NCBI GenBank assembly: GCA_009602725.1 | Contig: WELB01000089.1 | Span: 298,366 to 333,229, forward strand | DNA: 34,864 nt | Direction: 5' to 3' | Source of the DNA: Spirogloea muscicola | Taxonomy: Eukaryota; Streptophyta; Zygnematophyceae; Spirogloeales; Spirogloeaceae | Part shown: piece after piece, positions 1-8,251 of the stretch | Layout: each line of letters begins with the position of its first letter | How positions within the stretch are numbered: position 1 is the stretch's first letter | Position numbers and translations under genes: made by a program | The notes under the pieces: model-generated | The model's database searches: none | What the model saw: only the letters and a program-made list of their open reading frames with translations | What the model was told of the DNA's origin: nothing

Positions 1-2
1 CG

Positions 3-1030
3 CCGCCGCTGCCAGCGCCCGCCGCCGCCGCCGCCGTCGCTGCTGCCGGCGCTGCCACCAGGGCCTCTGCTTCTGCGGCGTCGCTGCCGAGCAGGGACAG
101 CGCCTGCGCCAGCGCCGCGCCTTCTACCGTCGGCCGCCGTGCCCATCGCCTCGCCGCTGCAGCTGTGCCAGTCATGGCGTCCGGCCTTCTGGGCCTGGCC
201 ACCGCGTTCGTGGCGGCGTGGGCCACCGAAGCCTGCGCAGCCGCCACCAGGCTCGGGCTGCTCCCCACGGCCACGAGCCCCCGGGCGGCCACCGAGGAGG
301 TCGCGGCATCGTCGCACGCCTCCGAGAGCGAGAGACGCGGCGTCCTTCGCGCCAATTCGTGCGCCGAGCTGGCCGACTTCGGTCCCAGGACGGCCTCGAC
401 CGGCCGCAGAGGCCGCCGTCGCCAGCTGTCGAGCCCCCGGAGGGCGTCCTCTGCAGCCAGCGAGCATGGCATCCCCGTGGAGGCGGCATGGCAAGCCGCC
501 TGCTGCCTCGCGGACGCACTCAACGACGTGCTGCTGTTGCGCCGCGAGGCCGAGCACGCCGCCCAGCTGGCAGACAACTGGCAGCGATATGCCGAGGAGA
601 CGGCCGTGGAGCGCGACGAGCTACTGGCGTGGGGCCTGCGAGTGCTGGATGACACAAGCAGCTCCAACACACCGCGCGCAGCTGCACAGAGAAGGCTGAG
701 GGCCTGAACCAGCAGGCCGAGTACCTTGATGACCGCTGCCAAGACTTGACATGGCAGCTACGGCTGAGCCGCCAGCAGGCGCACGCCGATGCGCTGGCGG
801 CGCAGGCTGCGGTCTTCGCGCTCAGGTCCGACCTTGCGGGCGCGCAGTGGCTGCTGCGCACCGCAGACAGTCGCATGCGCGACCTGCAAGCCCTAGTGGC
901 TTCGCAGGACCACCAGCTCCAGGCGATGCACCTGGAGGTGGCTGCCCTCAGGGCCACCATGGGGACATGCCACAGCCCAGTCGCACCTAGTGACTGCTCT
1001 CCTCTTAGGAGGAGGGCGTCTTGTGCTTAG
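3..1030 (+). CDS. Ala-rich, coiled-coil-like protein (copy A), partial at left edge, with a frame switch
   Basis: I do not recognise the family. One frame is open from base 3 to the stop at 705. It begins with an Ala/Pro-rich low-complexity stretch, has a methionine at 165 (MASGLL follows at 174), and runs into a helical, charged segment (LADNWQRYAEETAVERDELL at about 571-630). A second frame, shifted by -1, continues from about 683 to the stop at 1028-1030 with Gln/Ala/Leu-rich helix (EGLNQQAEYLDDRCQDL, then SRMRDLQALVASQDHQLQAM), typical of a coiled coil. The helix crosses from one frame to the other near 660-695, so the real product is probably one protein joined by an intron or a frameshift. 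A paralogue at 5200-6180 has the same change of frame. GC content is far above that of the following 1.1 kb. Start and function are unknown; the 5' end may lie outside the window. Confidence 0.5.
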
Positions 1031-2215
1031 GTGTCGTAGGTCTAGCAGTACTTGCTTCGTCCCGTCAGCAGCCGTGCTGCCACTGCATGTAGGCAAACTC
1101 TTTCCTGCTATATTGGGTTGGTCTCCTGCAGCCAACGCCACTGTCACAGGGTGATTGCGTGAATGTCTTGTGTGTTGCTGCGCTTACAGGTACCTCCTTT
1201 CAGGCTACTGCATGCTCGAGCCCGTCAGTAGAAAGGCTCTCTTGTGATGTTAGCTATCATAGGAATGGAGCACATCTCCTTGCTGTACATCTGATACTTC
1301 ATAGTGATTCCAACTTCTTGAAGTTGCACTGTGCTGGTACCTCACGAAGGAGGCAGTCACATGTAAATTGAGGATCTTCCGGGGGGTTTTAGTAGTTGGT
1401 GCTCTATCCAATTGACATACAAGTAGAGAAAGATTTTGTGCTTTTCTTTCAAGGGTTAGGATCATGCTTTTGCATGGCGCAAACACGAATTCAGATCCCG
1501 AAGGCCATGTAGAAATCTGTCAAATGTAATACTTTCTGTATAGCCAGTACTGCATGAAGTCTCTGCTATTATGGTCATGCGTGCAAAAGAAGCAATGTAT
1601 TCTGATCTTTCTTCATCTTGGTGTTTTGCAACACCTCGAGCCTACTGGTTTCACCAGGACTTGATTCTTTTGCCATTATTCTCTTTGTAGTCTACGCATG
1701 AACTATTTCTTAATCATTCCTCTTTGTGGATAAGATAATTATCATCAGAACCGCTGAGATTCAAGACGACATTCTACGATATCTTCCTATTGGAGGAGAT
1801 ATCGGGCTGGTCCTTTACTGGATATTTTGTACTATAACTAATGATTAAATACCAGGAAAGTTTGGCGCTTAAATTCAATATACCTTATCTGCTGGCATAT
1901 CGAAAGTTGGACTACTATAGATATGTTTGGGAGCTTACTCGTAACAACGATTTATTCTTCCTCTTTTGAGTTTCCAATCTGGTTTTCTTAGTAGCTATGA
2001 TTGGCGCTATTGGTTAATGTGCATAAGACCACTCGAGTTGAGAGACAGGATGATTTTCAGCAAAAGAGTAGTTTTCCTGACGAGAGGTAAGTAGATACGT
2101 TAAACTTCTCTAGTAGCTCAGCCATCAGAGCGAATGACTGTTAACTGCGCTGAATCAGTTGATCGAAGATGTGATTTATAGTACCAAAACTGCAGAGGAT
2201 CTTGCCCTGATTGAA
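1031..2215. other. AT-richer stretch with no recognisable gene
   Basis: Base composition drops abruptly from the GC-rich copy A gene to AT-rich sequence with no long or conserved open frame on either strand. It could be the 3' UTR or introns of copy A, or intergenic DNA. I see no RNA gene or mobile-element motif in it. Confidence 0.4.
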
Positions 2216-2350
2216 AGTATGAGGCCGATGTGGCCAAGTACAGCGGCAAGCACATGTGATGACGTACATCACCCACTTCAATTGACCGGCTCATCAATCA
2301 GGGATAAGCACATAGAGGTCGCAAATCGATGGTTGAATAAGGGATGGCAA
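2216..2350 (-). mobile_element. LINE-like 3' end, subfamily B
   Basis: On the minus strand this reads as a decayed coding tail (GDLYVL-like) followed by a 3' UTR of about 110 bases that recurs at 9960-10085 and 15120-15247 (plus strand) and 34712-34832 (minus strand). Shared landmarks on the element strand are a GGTCAATT-like box, GTTATGTAGGTC/GTGATGTACGTC, GATGTGCTTGCC and GTACTTGGCCA. The four copies differ by scattered substitutions, so this is an old dispersed family. It abuts the 3' end of the next LINE copy. Confidence 0.6.
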
Positions 2351-2351
2351 T

Positions 2352-2900
2352 TTAGCAGGGAGGCCAATCCAATCCAATCCAATACAATACATTGTTCAGG
2401 CAGCAAGTAGTGCTGAAAGAAGGAAAGGACGCTTCCAGGAGAGGGCGGTGGCTGAGAGGCCAGCATGAAAAGAATGAAGAGAATTCAAAGGCTCCAGAGA
2501 AAGCGCTTAAGAACACAGGGAACCAAGGAGTCGCGAAACACTCAGTAATCCCTGTTGAACAGCCGCAGGTTGGAGAAACTAGTCTCCGAGTATCGGGTCC
2601 CTTGGCCAGGGCCACAGGCTGCAGCCAATGCTCGAACGGCACGCAGATGCAGTGCGCGTGCCATTGCCCGCTGCAGCGAGACTGACAGGCGCCTGCGACA
2701 TACCTGCGCGAGAGCCTGCCGCATTCGCCTGCTCGCCCATGGTACCGGCGGGAGACAGCGCTGCGCGAGAAAAGTTCGAGCCACCGATTGCCAAACGCCC
2801 CGTGAGTGTCAATGGCGAGCGGGAAGAACTCGTCCTCCTGCGGGTGATCAGCATGCTTCAAGTGCTTGGCCCCAGCGGCGCTGGCCATGGCATGCCCAGC
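2352..2900 (-). mobile_element. 5'-truncated LINE-like retrotransposon tail, subfamily A
   Basis: The minus strand encodes the C-terminal end of a retrotransposon polyprotein: HPQEDEFFPLAIDTHGAFG, then after a frameshift RRLSVSLQRAMARALHLRA and a terminal NLRLFNRDY stop. The pattern (acidic lead, PLAxDTHGxxG, SLQRxxARAL) matches the extreme C-terminus of algal non-LTR reverse transcriptase polyproteins as I know them. A 3' UTR follows and ends in a pentanucleotide microsatellite (TTGGA repeats on this strand, 2366-2395), typical of a LINE 3' tail. The reverse transcriptase core is missing. Confidence 0.6.
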
Positions 2901-3029
2901 CTTGGAGGCAGACAGCGTGGCGTGGGTATGGTCAAGGGAGAAGGTAAGGTATATGGATCGAAGCCCTATGCGATGGCAGCGGGGTCCGCCCGCCCGGGCG
3001 GACGTCCGGCGGGCTGGAAAGACATGCGG

Positions 3030-3490
3030 CTGCTGGGCAGCGGTCAAAACGTCTCGGCCTGGTGCTGTCCTGGCGGGGCAGCGCACAGCCACCGCCCTCT
3101 CCTGGGAGCGTCCTCCTCCTTTCGGCTCGTCCGACCTTGTCCATTCTATTTTCTCTTCCCAGCCACCTTCTTTATTTGAGCGAGCTTTTTCTCGCTCACG
3201 CCTTGCATCTGCGTGCTGGCCGTGCTCTCGCTGCAGCCTCTGGCTTTCGTCAGGGAGATAGTTTTCCGGCAGCTAGTCTGTCGGCTTTGAGGCTCCTCAC
3301 CCGCAGCTATGGAGTGGTCCGTCCTCCACCCGTTCTGACATAGGATTTTCAGGCCCCTCCGTTATTGTGTGGACCTTTTCGACCCTTTGTCAAATCTTTT
3401 CTTGCTGCCGTCCTAGCCCTTAGCACTTTGCTTTTTGCACCATCCGGCTCCTTCAGACCTTGTCCACTCCTTTGGACTTGCCTCTCACAA
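3030..3490 (+). mobile_element. Overlapping LINE subfamily A 3' ends
   Basis: The plus strand carries a 3' UTR fragment with CGACCTTGTCCATTCTATTT (about 3130-3155). A second coding tail follows at 3180-3312 (HALHLRAGRALAAASGFRQG, then ALRLLTRSYG), and then another 3' UTR with GACCTTGTCCACTCC near 3455. The coding tail is in frame but lacks everything upstream of SLQRS. These are nested or tandem insertions of truncated copies. Confidence 0.5.
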
Positions 3491-3494
3491 ATGA

Positions 3495-4120
3495 AGAATA
3501 GCGCGCCCAGATTGACTGGAGGCTGGGAGAGGCCAGCCCAAAGGAATGGACAAGGTCTGAAGGAGCCGGAGTATGAAGAACGTCACAGCCACCAGTCACA
3601 GCCACCAGTCAATCTGGCCGCGCCTTCTCATTTCGGGCTGGCTTTTTCTACAGCCCTTGCCCCCAGTGGGAGAGCCACTTCTCTTTTTTTGGATGTAAGG
3701 CGATGGCTGTGAGAAAGAGGTGACGAAATAAGAGGCCAGCCCAAAAGAAGAAGAGCTCGCCCATAGAGAAGAGGGGCTGGCAAAGCTAACCCAAAAAGAA
3801 TGGACAATGTCCAAAGCCAAAGTAAGAAGTGCCGGGAAAGGACTACACTACAAAGCGCGAGACGGTGCAGAGGGAGATGCAGACGATGCTCAGTATCCAC
3901 GTGTGAGCAACAGCAGATCAGAGTAACTCGAAGCAGGAAAAGCGGCACTCTGCCGAGACCCGGAAGCAGCAGCCATAGCACGGCCAGCGCGCGCGTAGAC
4001 CGCATGAACCAAAGAAGAAAGTGCTCGCCCATTGAGGATAAGTGCGGCCAGATTGACTGGTGGCTGGGAAAGGCCAGCCCAAAGGAATGGACAAGGTCTG
4101 AGGGAGCCTGAGTGCAAACG
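3495..4120 (-). mobile_element. Mosaic of LINE subfamily A 3' ends, mostly minus strand
   Basis: Minus-strand 3' UTR pieces with the hairpin core GGCTGGCC...CCAGCC and the GTCCATTC box occur at about 3510-3570, 3715-3815 and 4015-4110. One plus-strand piece lies at 3600-3690 (GGGCTGgctttttctaCAGCCC). A minus-strand coding tail at 3890-4010 reads YARAGRAMAAASGSRQSAAF ending in LLLLTRGY and a stop. The alternating orientation implies repeated insertion of short copies into earlier copies. Confidence 0.5.
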
Positions 4121-4415
4121 ACTAGGACTAAGACATCAGCCAGGGAACGCTCACTAACCTCTAGTCAGGAGATGCAAGTCTGAGTAGCTAGCCGGCGGAA
4201 AGACGTCGCCCTGACGGAAGCCGGAGGCCGCCGCCAAAGCTCGGCCTGCGCGCAAGTGAACCGCGAAGGCAAGGGACCGCTGCATCGAGACGGCCAAACG
4301 CATACGGAAGACTTGTGCGAGGGACCCGGCGACGTTGAAGCCGGGCTGCTCGCCCTGCTGCCCAATGCGGCGGGCCGCTGCACGCCGCGCCAGGCGGTGG
4401 AGCAAGTCAAGCCAT
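4121..4415 (-). mobile_element. LINE subfamily A coding tail, minus strand
   Basis: The minus strand encodes GQQGEQPGFNVAGSLAQVF followed by RMRLAVSMQRSLA, then HLRAGRALAAASGFRQGDVF and DLHLLTRG with a stop at 4154. The sequence between the stop and about 4060 is nearly identical, in reverse complement, to 22197-22292 just before the assembly gap. These two copies are therefore young relative to the others. Truncated before the PLAxDTHG block. Confidence 0.6.
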
Positions 4416-4439
4416 GAGGATAGGGGCTGGAAAAGCCAG

Positions 4440-4935
4440 CCCAGAAAAAAAGGGCCAAAGAGCTGAAGTACGCGGATCATCCGCGGGAAGACGAGTTCTT
4501 CCCGTTGGCCATCGACACACATGGGGCGCTGGGCGCTCGGTGGCTCGAGCTGCTCACCCAGCTCGCCCGCCACACCATCGCCCGGCGCTTCCATGGGGAG
4601 CCGGTTGACTTCCCTGCAGCCGGGTCGCTGGCGCAAGTGTATCGAATGCGCCTGGCCGTCTCGCTGCAGAGGTCCATGGCCCGGGCGCTGCACCTTCGTG
4701 CCGGCAGAGCCCTCGCTGCTGCCTCTGGCTCTGGCCAGGGGACCCACTTCCAGGAGCCCAGCATCTCTGATCTGCGGCTGCTTAGCAGGGGTTACTGAGT
4801 GTCTCGTAGCAGCTTTGTTTCTGTATCTTAGCGCTTCCCCTGGCCCCCTTCTCGTACTCTGTTCATTCTTTTTCGGGCTGGTTGTTCCAGCCCCTATTCT
4901 CAATGGGCGAGCACTTTCTTCTGAGCTGGAAAAGC
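4440..4935 (+). mobile_element. LINE subfamily A tail with complete terminal domain, plus strand
   Basis: This is the best-preserved terminal domain in the window. One open plus-strand frame from about 4465 to the stop at 4796-4798 reads KYADHPREDEFFPLAIDTHG, GARWLELLTQLARHTIARRF, GSLAQVYRMRLAVSLQRSMA, HLRAGRALAAASGSGQGTHF and DLRLLSRGY. The 3' UTR follows (4799-4920) with GTTCATTCTTTTTCGGGCTG, its pairing CCAGCCC, and the end box GGGCGAGCACTTTCTTC. The copy starts abruptly at the 5' side, as expected for target-primed reverse transcription that stopped early. Confidence 0.65.
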
Positions 4936-4991
4936 CAGCCCAAAAAAGAATGAACAAGAGTACGAGAAGGGGGCCAAGGAGAAGCGCTAAG
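4827..4991. repeat. Imperfect inverted repeat of LINE 3' UTRs
   Basis: The left arm, about 4827-4882, begins CTTAGCGCTTCCCCTGG and ends GGGCTGG. The right arm, about 4934-4991, is its reverse complement with only a few mismatches or indels. The spacer is about 50 bases. It is best explained by two copies of the same LINE 3' end inserted in opposite orientation. Transcription across it would give a long hairpin RNA. Confidence 0.75.
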
Positions 4992-5199
4992 GAGTGTACA
5001 AGGCTTTTCTCACTTTTGCGCAGACCACATGTACAATTGGGGGGGACATTAACGGGGAAGGAAGGCCCGGCCGTCGAGGGCGCCCAGATTTATTCGTGGT
5101 CTAATGCAGTGGCGTGACAACGTTTTCGCGTGCAGATTTCGGCAACCCCAATTGTCCCCCCCCTTCTTTGTTTTTTTTTTTGTCTCGCCAGACGCTCCT

Positions 5200-6182
5200 C
5201 TTCCCACGCGCCGCCGCCATGGCCTCCGCCGCCGCCGCCCTTGCCGCCGCCCCGGCAGCCGCGGGCATCGGTGCCGCCAGCGCCGTCGCAACCCTGCCGC
5301 CAGCGCCGCGAAGACGTCCGACGCTTGCAGCCGCGCGAGGCCTGACGCCGGCGTCAGCGCAGCCGGCCAGCGCTGCCACCGCCGCGGTGTTGCCAGCGCC
5401 ACATATGAAGCTCGTGCGTCTCAGCCCCCGCGGCCGCTGCTAATGCCGGCGCCGCCATGGTGGCCTTGGTTGTTGTGAAGACACTCCCAAGCAGGGACAA
5501 GGCTTGCACCAGTGCCGCCACTAACAAATTGGCACGCTGTCTCAATTATCAGCATAGCCGGGCAAGTCATGGCGTCCGGCCTTCTGGTATTGGCAGCTGA
5601 GCGGCTGCAGCGTTGGGCGACCGAAGCTACAGCAGCCGCCACCAGCTGAGCAACCCGACCTTGGACTGATGACAGTCACCACCGACGCCAGAGGCTGCAG
5701 CAGCAGCCCAACTGCAGCAGCCAGCTGTCTAGCACATGGAGGGCAGAATCTGCTGGGTGCACGCATGCCATCTCGACAGAGGCTACATGGCGAGCCGCTG
5801 AGGAACTAGACGAGGCGATACTGCTGCTCCTGACCGCCGGGCAAGCCGCACGCGTAGCGGATGGCTGGCAGATATACGCTGTGGAGACGGCTTTGGAGCG
5901 GGACCGTGTGGTTGCTTGGGGCCTGCAATTGCTGGAGGAATTGCCCAACATCAGCAGCAGTAGGCGCACAGCAGGACGGAGCAGGCCAGAGCTTTACATA
6001 AGCAGGCCGACTTTCTCAACGACTGCTGCCAGGACCTGGCGGGGCAGCTGCAGCTGTGCCACCAGCAGGCCTGTGAGGACGCGCAGGCTTCGGCTTCCAG
6101 GCTCAGGTCTGAGGTTGCGGGCCGCAGTGGCAATTGCACTCCGCAGTCAGTCGCATGGGCGACCTGCAAAGCCCGCGTAATT
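5200..6182 (+). pseudogene. Degenerate paralogue of the copy A gene (copy B)
   Basis: This aligns along its length with 1-1030. Shared blocks are the GC-rich leader, the AGCAGGGACA-containing segment, and GTCATGGCGTCCGGCCTTCTG at the start of the conserved protein (ATG at 5569). The helical block VADGWQIYAVETALERDRVV corresponds to LADNWQRYAEETAVERDELL in copy A, and QADFLNDCCQDLAGQLQLCH to the second frame of copy A. After ATG 5569 an in-frame TGA ends the frame within about 26 codons, so this copy is broken. As in copy A, the downstream helix lies in the -1 frame relative to the upstream one. The retroelement remnant starts immediately after it. Confidence 0.6.
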
Positions 6183-7560
6183 ATGCTGCTGCATATTTTG
6201 TGTGAGAGATTTATTGACATTCCACTACATACTGGTCAGGTCGTCTTCAGTAGCTCGTCTTCACGAAACAGTGAACCCGCCATTGATGAATTTCATTCTC
6301 CCAATACAGACAAGGGCAAGGCCGTAATGCAGGAAGATGCTCCTCCTGTCCAATCACCAATCGTGCCTCCTTCAGTACTTCTACCTATGGTGCTGAACTC
6401 GACTGCAAAGCGGAATTCAGCATCCACTTCATCAGGCCAGTCCGCACCCCAGCAGCCTATCCGGATCTACATTCCATTGCCTAATTTGGGCATGACATCG
6501 CCACAGCTACAAAATCTGAGGTGGACAAGCACTACGAGCGCATCAAGGCCAGTCATATGTGTTTCCCTGTTGTTGCTCATATTCGCGCCGCAGAAGCGTG
6601 GACAGCAGAGGCTTTGACCACCCCCATACCGCCGCTTGTTTTCAATGCGGGCGCGGAGGCTTTCGAAGACATGGGCATCTTTTTCAACGGGGTCATCAAC
6701 TGGACCTTAACTCTAGCAGGCATAGTGCTGGTTGAGGTATTTGGCGAAACAGCTAATGGACTACGCGCCGTCCTTCAAAGCTATATCAAAGTGGCTCATT
6801 ACATCTACGTGGACAATGACCCTGAGGCTTGAGAGGCGGCAGCGCATCGGAGGCGGAGGATGTCAATGACATCCTCCGTCATCAGTACCCTAAGCTCATC
6901 AACAACGATACCTTCAATCAATGGGAAAGTTTGCTGCCCGAGGACATTCAAGAAGCTGCCAAACCTGAAGCACTCAGACGCTTGCCAAAGGTGGACCTCC
7001 TCATTGCAGGGTTCCCCTGCCAGGGTTTCAGTGCTCTTGGTCCAGGCCGAGGATTATTCAAATCGCTACTGAAACTTGCACAATGTCCGCGCCAGGCAGC
7101 TGCTGCCTTTTGGGTTTAAAATTGCTCCAATCATGTTCCAACGTGTCATGGATGCTGAATTGTAGGGCACTTCATTTGCTCGCTGTTACATAGATGATGC
7201 GTTTTATTTAGCCCAGAGTTTACGGAGCACTTGACTCATCTTGCAATGGTACTTACAACTATACAACAAGCTGGATTGCGTTGTCACCTGGCAAATGTCG
7301 ATTTGCTTTAACTTAGGCAGCCTATCTGGGTCACCAGATCTCTGGCACGGGTTTGTCGCGCCAGGATGCCAAGGTCCAAGCTGTCCTAGCCAATCCATCA
7401 CCCACTGACCTGAAGTCCTTGCGCTCTTTTCTTGGTCTGGCCAGTTATTATCGATGTTTGAATCAGGACTTAAGTTCCATATTTTGTCCCCTCCATGAAT
7501 TTCTAGAAAAGCGTCAATTGTGGAAATGGACTACACCGCAGCAGGACGCTCTTGAGTGAC
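6183..7560 (+). mobile_element. Decayed Ty3/gypsy-like retroelement carrying a cytosine-5 DNA methyltransferase domain
   Basis: In order on the plus strand there is first a Ser/Pro-rich linker (6240-6480). A methyltransferase N-half follows (6521-6832) with a motif I-like VLVEVFGETANGLRAVL and YIYVDNDPEA, ended by a TGA where related proteins usually continue with Arg. After a frame change comes VDLLIAGFPCQGFSALGPG (6991-7047), containing the PCQ motif IV with the catalytic cysteine of C5-methyltransferases. Reverse transcriptase pieces come next: LLPFGFKIAPIMFQRVMDAE, then CYIDD (the YxDD active site, about 7186-7200), EHLTHLAMVLTTIQQAGLRC, and LKSLRSFLGLASYYR with LWKWTTPQQDALE at the thumb/RNase H border (stop at 7557). 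Stops and frameshifts throughout show it is dead. The C-terminal methyltransferase motifs and the RT fingers appear deleted. No LTRs or integrase were found. Confidence 0.75.
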
Positions 7561-8060
7561 TTATGAAAATGTTCATGTCAAGAGGGCGTTGGCATAGGCA
7601 CGAGGCACAACTTCCGCTAGAAAGCCTTACCCAGAAAGGTCCGCCTTCGGTCGCGTCAGACTGGCTCGCACTTGGTAAGCCGCAAATACCGCGACCTGTG
7701 TGTGATCAGAGTGCAGCATCGAACAATGTCTCGAGTTGCTCAGAGGCTGCCGCATTATGTTGCTTCAGCATCCTTTGTGTTGGCATTACTTGGCTTCGTG
7801 CCGGTTTGCGGTTCTCAGCGTGCGACTTGTCTCTCAACCATTTTCACAAATAATGAGATCCATCCATTTGAAGATCTGGATTGCCAACCACGTCACCTGT
7901 TGGCTTACTTCTATTCTATTAATTTCTTTCAGTGTCAATGTAGTTACTTGTTTTCTCGCAGACCTACTTCTCAGCTTACTCTCTTGCGTGCCCACCACGT
8001 AGAGGCTGGTTTGTCGCCTACATCCGTACTGGTCTGCCTTATCGACGTTACATGGCAGCC
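7561..8060 (+). other. Unassigned stretch between the retroelement and the F-box gene
   Basis: Open frames cross this stretch but I recognise no conserved block. It could hold further decayed polyprotein or an LTR remnant. The long plus-strand frame that begins here and runs into the LRR gene (7672-8811) is probably a chance fusion. Confidence 0.3.
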
Positions 8061-8165
8061 GACATCACATGGCACGACAGCCCCTTCGACCCTTGTCAGT
8101 TCTTTTCGGGCTGGCTTATCACAGCCCTTGCCCCCATTTGGAGAGCCACTTTCTGACAGCCATAC
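8061..8165 (+). mobile_element. LINE subfamily A 3' UTR fragment
   Basis: It contains CCCCTTCGACCCTTGTCAGT, a TTCTTTTCGGGCTGgcttatcaCAGCCC hairpin and an end box like GGAGAGCCACTTTCT. No coding tail is attached. It lies about 90 bases upstream of the F-box gene's ATG, so it may sit in that gene's promoter or 5' UTR. Confidence 0.6.
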
Positions 8166-8251
8166 ATCGGCAAGCTGGTCCTTCTCCTCTGCATTTGGCG
8201 CCCTCCGCAGTCGGTCGCTGCAGCCGGCGGCTCGGCGTCGGCCCCCGCGCG

